64,000 bases of DNA from Flavobacterium piscisymbiosum (GCF_020905295.1 NZ_JAJJMM010000001.1:2728001-2792000); one strand, 5' to 3'; counted from the first letter of the stretch, positions 17,873-26,806 are shown. The notes: generated by a model not told the origin, from the sequence alone. Translations and numbers: made by a program.

Positions 17873-18901
17873 ATGATAAAGAAGCTTATTTTTCTGGGAA
17901 TATTCTGGATTGGATTTTCCGCGAAAGCGCAACAGCCAGATCCGCCGGGACAAGTAAAAGGAAATGAAAAACCTAAAAATGAAGCCTATCTTTTTGCGCA
18001 TATGACGCACAACGATTACGGCAGATTGTATTACTCTGTTAGTCTTGATGGTTTGCATTGGGAAAACTTAAACAGCGGAAAAAGAGTTTTTGAAGATTAC
18101 AAAGGACATCCCGATATCTGCAAAGGGCCGGACGGGAAATACTACATTGCAGGAAACACTGGCGACGATGCAAAAACAATCAATATCTGGGTTTCAGAGG
18201 ATTTAATTACGTGGAAAAAATACTCAGATTATACGCCGGATTTAAAAAGCACGCCAGATTATTCGAACGCTTTACAACGAATTGGTGCCCCAAAATTATA
18301 CTACGACAAAGACTCAGAAAAGTTTATCATGACCTGGCACACGCCGCATCTTGATGGTACAAAAGAAGATCCGGAACGTTATTGGGCAAGTCAGCGAACT
18401 TTGTATGTTTTGTCTAAAGACTTAAAAACTTTCGAAGGAGCACCAAAACGTTTGTTCGACTGGGATATGGGAACCATAGATGTTTTTATCCGTAAAGTAG
18501 GTGATTCGTATTACGCTGTAATTAAAGATGAAACCTATCCAACTTTATACTGGACAACCGGAAAAACCATCCGAATCGCCAAATCAAAATCACTTTTAGG
18601 ACCTTATTCTTTGCCCCAACAATCGATTAGTCCCAACTTTAGAGAAGCGCCAATGCTGATTCCTTCTCCGGATGATAAAATATGGTACATGTATTACGAG
18701 CAATATCCGGGAGTTTCTTACGGATTATCGATTGCAGATAACCTAAACGGTCCTTGGTTTCAAGCTTCAGGTTACACCTTTTTTGCCGATTGGGATAAAT
18801 ACAGTTTTCCTGAAAAAGTTCGTCATGGTTGTATGATCACCATTTCGAAAAAAGAATACGATGGTTTGGTGAAGAAATTTGGCCTCGTTAAAAAGTTATG
18901 A
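17873..18901 (+). CDS. GH43-like five-bladed beta-propeller glycosidase
   Basis: 342 residues with an N-terminal signal (LIFLGIFWIGFSAKAQQ). Repeating strand blocks (GRLYYSVSLDGLHWENL, GHPDICKGPDGKYYIAG, APKLYYDKDSEKFIMTW, IWYMYYEQYPGVSYGLSIADNLNGPW) give the propeller fold of clan GH-F/GH43-related enzymes. The usual N-terminal DP and EGP motifs are not obvious (GHPD and FREAP stand in similar places). Activity is therefore less certain than for the two GH43 genes downstream. Follows the GH-A gene after 54 bases. Confidence 0.65.
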   Translation: MIKKLIFLGIFWIGFSAKAQQPDPPGQVKGNEKPKNEAYLFAHMTHNDYGRLYYSVSLDGLHWENLNSGKRVFEDYKGHPDICKGPDGKYYIAGNTGDDAKTINIWVSEDLITWKKYSDYTPDLKSTPDYSNALQRIGAPKLYYDKDSEKFIMTWHTPHLDGTKEDPERYWASQRTLYVLSKDLKTFEGAPKRLFDWDMGTIDVFIRKVGDSYYAVIKDETYPTLYWTTGKTIRIAKSKSLLGPYSLPQQSISPNFREAPMLIPSPDDKIWYMYYEQYPGVSYGLSIADNLNGPWFQASGYTFFADWDKYSFPEKVRHGCMITISKKEYDGLVKKFGLVKKL

Positions 18902-18907
18902 AATTAT

Positions 18908-18964
18908 GAGTTATGAGTGAGGATTGGGGTCAATTCATAATTCATAACTCCAAACTCATAACTC
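18908..18964. repeat. Inverted repeat GAGTTATGAG ... CTCATAACTC
   Basis: Ten-base perfect arms at 18908-18917 and 18955-18964 with a second nested half copy (CATAACTC near 18944), followed by AAAAAA. A dispersed-repeat-like intergenic hairpin in the middle of the PUL. Confidence 0.5.
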
Positions 18965-19092
18965 AAAAAAATGGTTAGTTAAGTTAGTGTTTGAAATTAC
19001 CAGGCTATGTGGATATAGTCTGGTAATTTATTTAGTAAAGAAGAAATTGAAATGGCAATAATTTTTAGAAGCATTGCACAAAACAAGATATA

Positions 19093-20904
19093 ATGAATAA
19101 AAAAACAACTGTTTTACTGGCGCTTTTTATAAGCTGTCTGGTTCATGCACAATGGAAACCACAGGGAGATAAAATCAAAACAAAATGGGCGGAGCAGGTT
19201 GATCCTAATAAAACATTACCAGAATATCCCCGCCCGATTATGGAGCGCAGCCAATGGAAAAATTTAAATGGTTTGTGGAATTATGCCATTCAGGAATTTG
19301 GAAAAAAAGCACCTTCAAAATATGACGGGCAAATTTTGGTTCCGTTTGCGGTAGAATCCAGTTTGTCCGGTGTGATGAAAGATGTGGGAGCAAAAAATGA
19401 ACTTTGGTATGAAACCCATTTTGCGCTTGAATCCAACTGGAACGGTAAAAATATCCTTTTGCATTTTGGTGCCGTAGACTGGAAAACAGAAGTATTTATT
19501 AATGATATAAAAGTAGGTTCGCATACAGGAGGTTACACTCCATTTTCGTTTGATATTACGCCTTTTATACAAAAAGGAAAAAATCAAAAACTGGTGGTGA
19601 AAGTTTGGGATCCGTCAAATGATGGTCCACAACCAAGAGGGAAACAAGTGAAAAATCCTGAAGGAATCTGGTACACACCGGTAACCGGAATTTGGCAGAC
19701 GGTTTGGATAGAACCGGTAAATGCGAAAAATATTACAGCACTAAAAACAACTCCAAATATTGATCAGAATACGATAAGAATCAAAGCAGATGTTGCGGGT
19801 GCGGAAGCCGGAGATTTAGTCGAAATTACTGTTTTTGATGGCGATGCAGCAATCGCCAAAGAAAAAGCGGTTATTGGCGAAAGCAATGATATCGTATTAA
19901 ATAACCTTAAATTATGGTCGCCGGAAAGTCCGTTTTTGTATCAGACAAAAATTCGTTTAATTAGTAATAATAAAGTGGTTGATGAGGTGAAAAGTTATTT
20001 TGCGATGCGAAAAATTGCATCAAAAAGAGATGAAAACGGCATTGTGAGAATGCAGTTAAATAACAAAGATTATTTTCAGTTTGGCCCATTAGATCAGGGT
20101 TGGTGGCCAGACGGTTTGTATACGGCGCCAACAGACGAAGCTCTGAAATACGATATTATTAAAACAAAAGAATTAGGTTTTAATATGATTCGTAAACACG
20201 TAAAAGTCGAACCGGAACGTTGGTACACGCACTGCGATCAGTTAGGGATTTTGGTTTGGCAGGATATGCCAAGCGGAGACGAACAGCCGCTTTGGCAAAA
20301 CAGAAAATACTTTGAAGGAACCGAATTGCAGCGTTCAGCAAAATCAGAAGAAATCTATAGAAAAGAATGGCGAGAAATAATGGACCATTTGTATTCTTAT
20401 CCTAGTATTGTTGTTTGGGTTCCGTTTAACGAAGCCTGGGGACAATTTAAAACGGTAGAAATTACCGAATGGACAAAAAATCACGATCCAAGCCGTTTAA
20501 CCAATTCATCAAGTGGAGGAAATCATTTTCAAACCGGAGATATTCTTGATTTACACAATTATCCTGGACCGGAAATGTATTTGTATGATGCCAGAAGAGT
20601 CACTGTTTTAGGAGAATACGGCGGAATTGGTTTGCCACTCGAAGGTCATTTATGGAGAGCAAATGACAACTGGGGGTACATTAAATTTAAAAATGAAAGT
20701 GAAGTAACAGCGGAGTATATTAAATATGCTCAAATCCTGAAAAACTATGTAAAAACAGGATTTTCGGCAGCAGTTTATACTCAAACAACAGATGTAGAAG
20801 GAGAAGTAAATGGTTTCATGACCTACGACAGAAAAGTAGATAAAATGGATTTTAAAGCTATAAATAAAATTAATAGAGAGGTGATTGATGCTTTAAAACA
20901 TTAA
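19093..20904 (+). CDS. GH2 family beta-glycosidase
   Basis: 603 residues; signal peptide (LLALFISCLVHAQ). Domains in order: jelly-roll sugar-binding (about 40-190, RPIMERSQWKNLNGLWNYAI, FGAVDWKTEVFINDIKVGSHTGGYTPF), Ig-like (about 195-290) and TIM barrel (about 295-600). The acid/base Glu lies in VPFNEAWGQF and the nucleophile is expected in VLGEYGGIG. This is the short GH2 layout frequent in Bacteroidota PULs, with beta-galactosidase, glucuronidase or arabinosidase specificities. Which of these cannot be decided. Confidence 0.85.
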   Translation: MNKKTTVLLALFISCLVHAQWKPQGDKIKTKWAEQVDPNKTLPEYPRPIMERSQWKNLNGLWNYAIQEFGKKAPSKYDGQILVPFAVESSLSGVMKDVGAKNELWYETHFALESNWNGKNILLHFGAVDWKTEVFINDIKVGSHTGGYTPFSFDITPFIQKGKNQKLVVKVWDPSNDGPQPRGKQVKNPEGIWYTPVTGIWQTVWIEPVNAKNITALKTTPNIDQNTIRIKADVAGAEAGDLVEITVFDGDAAIAKEKAVIGESNDIVLNNLKLWSPESPFLYQTKIRLISNNKVVDEVKSYFAMRKIASKRDENGIVRMQLNNKDYFQFGPLDQGWWPDGLYTAPTDEALKYDIIKTKELGFNMIRKHVKVEPERWYTHCDQLGILVWQDMPSGDEQPLWQNRKYFEGTELQRSAKSEEIYRKEWREIMDHLYSYPSIVVWVPFNEAWGQFKTVEITEWTKNHDPSRLTNSSSGGNHFQTGDILDLHNYPGPEMYLYDARRVTVLGEYGGIGLPLEGHLWRANDNWGYIKFKNESEVTAEYIKYAQILKNYVKTGFSAAVYTQTTDVEGEVNGFMTYDRKVDKMDFKAINKINREVIDALKH

Positions 20905-20926
20905 ATAAGAGTTTTCTAGTTTGAGT

Positions 20927-21200
20927 AAACTTTGTCAAAGTTTCAAACCAAGAATGTAAGGAACTTTTGTAAAAGTTTAATTTTAAAGTTGTAACCTGAT
21001 TTAATTTCTATATTCAAACATAGCCTGTGGTTTCAACCACGGGCTATGTTTGACAAGTTTACTTAAGAAAAGTAAATAACTGTTTAAATGCTATTAAACA
21101 CATCGAAACATAGGTTTTTTGGAAAAAAAAGAGAAAGTAAAAGAAATAAGTTTTTAAACATAGGGATAAAGCATAGCCCGTAGTTTCAACTTTTGGGGAA
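20927..21200. repeat. Intergenic palindromic repeat cluster
   Basis: The 367-base gap between GH2 and GH43 holds AAACTTTGTCAAAGTTT (20927-20943). It also holds a 38-base hairpin (21015-21052) with 18-base arms from CAAACATAGCCTG to its complement, and a half copy of the same word (GCATAGCCCGTAGTTTCAAC, 21171-21190). These look like a dispersed non-coding repeat family inserted in the operon; effects on mRNA stability are possible. No gene was seen here. Confidence 0.55.
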
Positions 21201-21271
21201 ATGTGATGACAAAAATACGTTTATCAATTTGTGCTTAAACACACACACAATAACAACAACAATAATAATAA

Positions 21272-22300
21272 ATGAAAAAATACCTATTACTATTTTTACT
21301 AGTGGTTGTTTCAACCGGATATTCACAGCAAAAAACATTCACAAATCCCATTTTGCCATCGGGTGCAGACCCATATAGCACGTATTATAAAGGATATTAC
21401 TATTACACGAATACTTTACAGAATCGATTAGAACTTTGGAAAACAAAAGATTTATCTGATCTGAAAAATGCTGAAAGTAAAGTTATTTGGACAGCTCCAA
21501 AAGGAACCGATTATTCGGCAGATATCTGGGCGCCTGAATTTCATATCATAAACGGAAAATGGTATTGCTATTTTGCAGCGGATAATGGTGACAACAACAA
21601 TCACAGAATGTATGTTTTAGAAAATAAATCATCAGATCCGTTTAAAGGGAGTTTTGAATTTAAAGGAAAAATTGCTGCTAAAACCGATAAATGGGCAATT
21701 GACGGAAATGTGTTTGAACACAAAAAACAGCTGTACATGATTTGGGCAGGATGGGAAGGCAATACTAACGGACAGCAGAATATTTATATTGCCAAAATGA
21801 AAAATCCGCTTGAAATAGAAGGGGATCGTGTTATGATTTCTGCGCCAACAAACGATTGGGAAACACACGGGGCTTTGCATGATGATATCAATCCGGCACA
21901 GGTAAATGTAAATGAAGGACCTCAGTTTTTGTCCAGAAACAGTAAAATATTCATAGTGTTTTCGGCGAGCGGTTGCTGGACCGATTTCTACGCTTTGGGT
22001 TTATTAACTTTTAATGGTGGAGACAATTTATTAGATGCATCGGCATGGAAAAAATCGCCTGAACCTATTTTTAAACAATCTGATAAAAACAAAGTCTATG
22101 CACCGGGACACAATTCTTTCTTTAAATCTCCTGACGGAAAAGAAGACTGGATTTTATACCACGCCAATTCGAATCCGGGAGAAGGATGCGGCAATAAAAG
22201 ATCACCAAGAATGCAGAAAATCGATTGGGATGCAAACGGATTTCCAGTTTTAGGAGAACCTGTAAGCGAAGCAACAAAATTGGCGCTGCCATCAAATTAG
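21272..22300 (+). CDS. GH43 family glycosidase
   Basis: 342 residues, signal peptide (LLLFLLVVVSTGYSQQ). Propeller with FTNPILPSGADPYSTYY (catalytic base Asp region), DIWAPEFHIINGKWYCYFA and VNEGPQFLS (general acid Glu). Also seen is SGCWTDFYALGLL, typical for the alpha-L-arabinofuranosidase-type GH43 group. Likely removes arabinose or xylose from side chains in the periplasm. Part of the PUL transcription unit, though set apart by the repeat-rich gap. Confidence 0.85.
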   Translation: MKKYLLLFLLVVVSTGYSQQKTFTNPILPSGADPYSTYYKGYYYYTNTLQNRLELWKTKDLSDLKNAESKVIWTAPKGTDYSADIWAPEFHIINGKWYCYFAADNGDNNNHRMYVLENKSSDPFKGSFEFKGKIAAKTDKWAIDGNVFEHKKQLYMIWAGWEGNTNGQQNIYIAKMKNPLEIEGDRVMISAPTNDWETHGALHDDINPAQVNVNEGPQFLSRNSKIFIVFSASGCWTDFYALGLLTFNGGDNLLDASAWKKSPEPIFKQSDKNKVYAPGHNSFFKSPDGKEDWILYHANSNPGEGCGNKRSPRMQKIDWDANGFPVLGEPVSEATKLALPSN

Positions 22301-22326
22301 AAAACAATAAATACTAATCAGAGGAT

Positions 22327-22367
22327 GATTGCTTTCGCTCCGGCGAACAGGTCTTCCTCGCAATGAT
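22327..22367. repeat. REP-like element with GATTGC ... GCAATGAT ends
   Basis: GATTGCTTTCGCTCC ... TCTTCCTCGCAATGAT resembles the widespread intergenic repeat with GTCATTGCGAGG and CGAAGCAATC ends. It sits seven bases before the aldose epimerase start and so may contain its ribosome access site. Confidence 0.5.
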
Positions 22368-22374
22368 ATAAAAA

Positions 22375-23550
22375 ATGAGAAATACTCAGATAGCGGCTGT
22401 TATCATGCTGGCACTTTTTCAGTTTAATTGTAAAGACGCTAAAAAAGAAAATGCAGCATCAAAAGAAACTGCTGAAAAAATAGCAGATTCGGCAAAAACA
22501 GTTTTAGAAACTAAAAACTTTGACACCATAATTGATGGTAAAAAAGTCAATTTATTTTGGATAGAAAACAAAGGAATCAAAGCGGCTTTTACCAATTATG
22601 GAGGAAGACTAGTGGGACTTTGGGTGGCTGATAAAAATGGAAAACCAACCGATGTTGTTGTTGGAATGAATAGTGCAACTGGCTTTAAAAATGCAACAGA
22701 ACCTTATTTTGGAGCAACTATCGGAAGAGTTGGAAACCGAATTGCAAAGGGAAAATTTACATTGAAGGGAAAACAATATCAGGTTTCGCTAAACAATGGG
22801 AAAAATGCGTTGCATGGAGGTATAAAAGGTTTTCAGGATGTGGTTTGGGATGCTGTTAAAACCAACGAAAATACTTTGGTTTTTAGTTATGTTTCGCCAG
22901 ATGGAGAACAAGGTTTTCCAGGGAATTTGAAGGTAAAAGTGACTTACACAATTACGGAGGATAATTCGGTAAAAATGGAATATGAAGCGACGACTGATAA
23001 AACTACCGTTGTTAATTTAACCAATCACGCTTTTTTCAATTTGAATGGAGAAGGAAGCGGCACGATTTTAAATCATGAATTACAAATTTATGCCAATGAA
23101 TTTACACCGGTTGATGAAGGTTTGATTCCGAGTGGAGAATTGAAAGTGGTAAAAAATACACCATTTGATTTTACTTCAAAACATACTATTGGAGAGCGAA
23201 TTGAAACCAAAGATAAGCAGTTAAAATTCGGAAAAGGATACGATCACAATTACGTTCTTAACGGAACAAAGAAAAACGGATTGAATCATGCTGCAACAAT
23301 TTCTGGAGACAAATCAGGGATTATAATGGATGTTTTTACAGAAGAACCCGGATTGCAATTTTACAGCGGAAATTTTATGCAGTCTAAAAACACCTTTAAA
23401 TCAGGTTCGAAAGATGATTTTAGAACGGCATTTGCTGTAGAAACACAACATTTTCCGGATGCACCCAATCAGCCAAAATTTGCACCGATTGTTTTAAAAC
23501 CGGGACAAAAATATCATACGGTTTCTTATTATCAGTTTTCTGTGAAATGA
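22375..23550 (+). CDS. galM: Aldose 1-epimerase (mutarotase), lipoprotein
   Basis: 391 residues. Signal MRNTQIAAVIMLALFQFNCKD gives a lipid-anchored Cys near 19. The galactose mutarotase fold follows: FTNYGGRLVGLWV, GRVGNRIAKGKF, NGKNALHGG (substrate-binding His), NLTNHAFFNL (catalytic His), GYDHNYVLN and EPGLQFYSGNF with the catalytic Glu region near the end (FAVETQHFPDAPN). Interconverts sugar anomers released by the PUL enzymes; the lipoprotein signal places it in the periplasm or outer membrane. Confidence 0.9.
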   Translation: MRNTQIAAVIMLALFQFNCKDAKKENAASKETAEKIADSAKTVLETKNFDTIIDGKKVNLFWIENKGIKAAFTNYGGRLVGLWVADKNGKPTDVVVGMNSATGFKNATEPYFGATIGRVGNRIAKGKFTLKGKQYQVSLNNGKNALHGGIKGFQDVVWDAVKTNENTLVFSYVSPDGEQGFPGNLKVKVTYTITEDNSVKMEYEATTDKTTVVNLTNHAFFNLNGEGSGTILNHELQIYANEFTPVDEGLIPSGELKVVKNTPFDFTSKHTIGERIETKDKQLKFGKGYDHNYVLNGTKKNGLNHAATISGDKSGIIMDVFTEEPGLQFYSGNFMQSKNTFKSGSKDDFRTAFAVETQHFPDAPNQPKFAPIVLKPGQKYHTVSYYQFSVK

Positions 23551-23614
23551 GAGAATTAGATAATTAGAAAATGAGAGAATGGGAGGATGGAGAATGAAAA
23601 AATGACAAATTCTA

Positions 23615-23730
23615 ATTGCTATGATGGATTAAAATCCATCATAGCAATATATTTCGTTCCTCTGGAACTTTTTAAAAAATTCCGGAGGAATGATTTGTTT
23701 TGTAGCAAGGGATTTTAATCCCTTGAAAAA
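23615..23730. repeat. Three stacked intergenic hairpins
   Basis: A perfect 16-bp stem with 2-base loop (23615-23648), then CCTCTGGAA/TTCCGGAGG arms (23659-23688), then CAAGGGATT/AATCCCTTG (23706-23725) followed by a run of nine A. This repeat-like block separates galM from the last GH43 gene. Confidence 0.55.
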
Positions 23731-23788
23731 AAAAGTTTCGTTCTCCGGTTAAAAAAAAACATTCCTATAAAATCTAAAACCAAAAAAC

Positions 23789-24778
23789 ATGAAAAAAATA
23801 TTAAGCGTAATTACATTACTCTGCGTTTTTGCAGCCTGCTCGCAGGAAAAAAATACAGATAAACCTAAAGAAGAAGTCAAAGAAGAAACTAAAAAAAACA
23901 CCATTTTATTGGCAGATCCTACCATTTTTTATAATAATGGGGTTTATTATTTATACGGCACGACATCAGGAAATATCCCAAATGGCGAAGGTTTTCAGGT
24001 GTATACGTCATCGGATTTAAAAGATTGGAAAGGGCCGGTTGGAGCGCAGAATGGTCTGGCTTTGAAAAAAGGAGATTCTTATGGAGATAAAGGTTTTTGG
24101 GCACCACAGGTTCTTTCGTATAAAAACAAATTTTATATGATTTATACGGCCAATGAAAACATTGCTACAGCAGTTAGTGATAGTCCGCTAGGGCCGTTTA
24201 AGAGTGAAACTAAAGAACCAATTATTAAAACAGGAAATCAGATTGATCCGTTTGTTTTTATCGATGAGAACGGAAAAAAATATTTATATTTTGTGAAATT
24301 AACAAACGGAAACCGAATTTTTGCAGCGGAAATAAATGATGATCTTCAAAGTATTAAACCAGAAACGCTAACGGAATGTATCTCCGAAACTTTGCCTTGG
24401 GAGAATACTGAAAATACAAATTGGCCGGTTACAGAAGGACCAACGGTTTTAAAACACAACGGTTTGTATTATCTGATTTATTCGGCAAATGATTTTAGAA
24501 ATATTGATTATGCGGTTGGTTACGCTACGAGTAAAAGTGCGTTTGGGCCTTGGGAAAAATCAAAAGATAGTCCAATTATTAGTCGAAAAAATACCAGTCA
24601 AAACGGAATTGGTCATGGAGATATTTTTTGGGACAAAGATCAAAAAATGCATTATGTGTTGCATACGCATTTTAGTAAAAGCGCTGTTTCTCCTCGAAAA
24701 GCCGCCATTATTGATGTTGAGTTTGTAGGGAATGAATTAAAAGCAGTTAATAATAGTTTTAGTTTTTTGAATAATTAA
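23789..24778 (+). CDS. GH43 family glycosidase, lipoprotein
   Basis: 329 residues with lipoprotein signal (LLCVFAACSQEKN) and a charged linker KPKEEVKEETKKN. The propeller shows ILLADPTIFYNNGVYYLYG (base Asp), KGFWAPQVLSYKNKFYMIY, QIDPFVFIDENGKKYLYF and PVTEGPTVLKHNGLYYLIY (acid Glu). All three acidic residues expected of GH43 are present. Probably surface- or periplasm-facing and the last gene of the PUL. Confidence 0.85.
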   Translation: MKKILSVITLLCVFAACSQEKNTDKPKEEVKEETKKNTILLADPTIFYNNGVYYLYGTTSGNIPNGEGFQVYTSSDLKDWKGPVGAQNGLALKKGDSYGDKGFWAPQVLSYKNKFYMIYTANENIATAVSDSPLGPFKSETKEPIIKTGNQIDPFVFIDENGKKYLYFVKLTNGNRIFAAEINDDLQSIKPETLTECISETLPWENTENTNWPVTEGPTVLKHNGLYYLIYSANDFRNIDYAVGYATSKSAFGPWEKSKDSPIISRKNTSQNGIGHGDIFWDKDQKMHYVLHTHFSKSAVSPRKAAIIDVEFVGNELKAVNNSFSFLNN

Positions 24779-25157
24779 AAAAGGAATTTTGATAGGATGC
24801 AAATTACCATTGAGAGGTTTCTCCACATCACTACTTTCTTTAAAAATAAATTTTAATTAACTTTTTAAAGGTTTTTTATAAAACTTAAAGTGTTGATTTT
24901 TACTTTTTGAAAGTATAATTAGATTATTGGATTTTCGGACTTCTTATTCCATTCTTAAAATGGCCTTTTTAAAATTAAAACAATTGTGGGTAAATTAATT
25001 TCACAACATTACCCTTTTAGTGATAGGGAGAGCAGGATTCGAACCATAAGCTCGGAACCCTCTCTCTCCTACATTTTCAATTATTAGATTTTTTTTAAAC
25101 CTGCTAAAGGTTTTAGTTGTGGTAAAATTTAAAAAATAGTGTTTGATTTGATAATTT
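24779..25157. other. Gene-free junction with tRNA-like 3' remnant
   Basis: 379 bases between the PUL and the hip operon. Around 25026-25070 the minus strand reads GGTTCGAATCCTGCTCTCCC, which resembles the T-loop and acceptor 3' end of a tRNA. No complete tRNA can be folded: the 5' T-stem arm does not match and the rest is absent. It may be an attachment-site scar at the left end of the accessory region. Nothing else recognisable. Confidence 0.3.
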
Positions 25158-26135
25158 TTATTGAAGAAGTATGATATATCTGTCTTCCAAAAGTGCTCTA
25201 TATTTTTCTTTGTACTCTTCTGATAAGAATGACTTATCAATCCATTGAATGGCTATGTTTTTGTTCATTAAGAAACGTTTTTTAATACTTCCAATTTGTT
25301 TGTCGTTTAACTCTAACATTTTACCTAATCGTTCGAAATTTTCCCATTTGATCTTTTTCTTTTTTCCTTCAAGAGTCAAAGCGAGTTCTTCGGTATCGTC
25401 TGGATTGACTATAGCTACGTTTAGGAGATCATATGCTGGGGCTAATGTCCATTTATCCCCTATATTTATCATGGAGAAGTTTTTAAGATGCATGTCGTTG
25501 TTTCCTGTCAAAAAGCTGAAAATAGCTAATTCCAGAAAGTAAACTTTATCCAACAAAGTATTATCTGAATACTCGTTAAGAGCTTTGCCTATTTTTTCCA
25601 TTGAGCTTTTGTATTTATCAAAAGCTTCGGTAATTTGGAACATATCTAGCATATGGGTTTTTTCTCCTGAATCTGTTCTGTCAATACGTTTTGTAATATA
25701 AGAAAGCTCTCCTGATTGCAACCGTATCAAACTTGATTTTACTACATTTATGCCGAAGGCTTCAGCAATACGCATCGTTAGGTGTTCGTTTTCTGGCATT
25801 TCGGGAAAGTGATCGGATGGTGGTTTGAAAATATAATTCCCTCCTAAAGCACCCACTACGGTAAGACGTCCTTTGTTTCCTTCCTGAATAGTGTCATCTA
25901 TTAATGATAAGGAAAGCTTAGGTTGCACTCCTGGAACAGCTATGCTTCTTTCTACTACATTTTTTGCCAATTCAACCATTTGTTTCAGAGAATGTTCAAA
26001 TAATGGCTGCTGTTTGGTTCCGAAAAAATCCAGACTGCACTGTTCGTGAAAATCTCCGGTTGTATTTTCATCCAATACTTTGTAACAATATAAGCACTTT
26101 TTATTATTCATTTTCCTGTGGTATTGGTTGGACAC
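25158..26135 (-). CDS. hipT: HipA C-terminal domain kinase (HipT-like)
   Basis: 325 residues. VPGVQPKLSLSLID marks the loop region used for ATP binding and autophosphorylation in HipA/HipT proteins. YITKRIDR, the catalytic TGNNDMHLKNFS and LAPAYDLLNVAI (the DFG-like metal site) follow. HipA kinases phosphorylate glutamyl- or tryptophanyl-tRNA synthetase. The N-terminal subdomain is a separate gene upstream, as in the E. coli HipBST system. The first residues NNKKCLYCYKVLDE contain a CxxC pair, possibly a small zinc knuckle. It overlaps the upstream gene by 32 bases when started at 26135; MNNKKCLYC at 26111 gives an 8-base overlap and is preferred. Confidence 0.85.
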   Translation of the reverse strand: MSNQYHRKMNNKKCLYCYKVLDENTTGDFHEQCSLDFFGTKQQPLFEHSLKQMVELAKNVVERSIAVPGVQPKLSLSLIDDTIQEGNKGRLTVVGALGGNYIFKPPSDHFPEMPENEHLTMRIAEAFGINVVKSSLIRLQSGELSYITKRIDRTDSGEKTHMLDMFQITEAFDKYKSSMEKIGKALNEYSDNTLLDKVYFLELAIFSFLTGNNDMHLKNFSMINIGDKWTLAPAYDLLNVAIVNPDDTEELALTLEGKKKKIKWENFERLGKMLELNDKQIGSIKKRFLMNKNIAIQWIDKSFLSEEYKEKYRALLEDRYIILLQ

Positions 26136-26436
26136 TTACAGCTCCGATACAGTTATGGCAACATGCTAAAAGCAAGCCCATGCGGTCATTTTGATTGATT
26201 TTCCAGTTTTTTGAAGCAATATCTAATAGCCATCCTTCAGGAATTAATCCTTCAAAAAAAGGAAATAGACGTTTGTCGCTATAAGGTTTTGGGGTTACCG
26301 GCATAGTAAACGTGAGAAACTGCTTTGGATGCTCTTTAATATGTTTTTCTTCGTATTGAAAAACATACTCACCTTCGTCAGTTTCTGTGAGTATTCCTGC
26401 TAAGAGGTCTTTATAGTATATAGCCGCTTTTCTCAT
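26104..26436 (-). CDS. hipS: HipA N-terminal subdomain protein (HipS-like)
   Basis: 110 residues: MRKAAIYYKDLLAGILTETDEGEYVFQYEEKH, the phrase LTMPVTPKPYSDKRLFPFFEGLIPEGWLLD and RMGLLLACCHNCIGAVSV match the first ~100 residues of full-length HipA. In E. coli HipBST the corresponding HipS acts as antitoxin for the HipT kinase. Located between the HTH gene and the kinase gene, with 5 bases and an overlap respectively, so all three are co-transcribed. Confidence 0.85.
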   Translation of the reverse strand: MRKAAIYYKDLLAGILTETDEGEYVFQYEEKHIKEHPKQFLTFTMPVTPKPYSDKRLFPFFEGLIPEGWLLDIASKNWKINQNDRMGLLLACCHNCIGAVSVQPIPQENE

Positions 26437-26441
26437 CCTTA

Positions 26442-26657
26442 CTATTTATTGGTTTTGGATAATTCTCTTGCATTAACTGGTGCCAGGGTATGTCCAAACA
26501 TTTTGAGTACTTGGTTTACTTTTTCCAGATTAAGGTTTTCTTTCCCTTGTTCAATTTTTCGGATTACAGTTAGCGCTACTCCAGCACGCTCAGCAAAAGC
26601 CTCTTGTGTTAGGTTTACTTCTTTTCTTTTTTCTTTTACAAAATCTGCAAGTGTCAT
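26442..26657 (-). CDS. hipB: XRE-type helix-turn-helix protein (HipB-like)
   Basis: 71 residues with the HTH LTQEAFAERAGVALTVIRKIEQGKENLNLEKVNQVLKMFG, typical of HipB. It should repress its own operon by binding the repeated TATATG...CATATA sites just upstream and may help to neutralise the kinase. The start at 26657 gives the expected N-terminus TLADFVKEKRKEVN. Confidence 0.85.
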   Translation of the reverse strand: MTLADFVKEKRKEVNLTQEAFAERAGVALTVIRKIEQGKENLNLEKVNQVLKMFGHTLAPVNARELSKTNK

Positions 26658-26660
26658 AAT

Positions 26661-26757
26661 TATATGCTTTTACAACGAATTTAAGCAAATATAATAATTT
26701 ATATGCTTAAACATATAAAATGTGTGTGTAATTGTTAATTATATCTTTAAACATATA
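26661..26757 (-). promoter_or_regulatory. Operators of the first hip operon
   Basis: TATATGCTTAAACATATA (26700-26717) and TATATCTTTAAACATATA (26740-26757) are 40 bases apart. A weaker TATATGCTTTTACAACGA lies 39 bases closer to the gene (26661). The even spacing of about four helical turns suggests co-operative HTH binding. Confidence 0.6.
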
Positions 26758-26806
26758 ATGTTTATTAAGCTGTCTTTTAATGTATTGATTATCTTAAGGC
26801 GAATTT

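Noticed and set aside
25026..25070. Complete tRNA gene
   Set aside because: Only the 3' T-loop/acceptor-like part is present; no acceptor 5' strand, D-arm or anticodon arm can be formed.
26661..26757. CRISPR-like repeat array
   Set aside because: Only two or three short palindromic sites with 40-base periodicity; they are operators. No CRISPR array or cas gene was seen anywhere.
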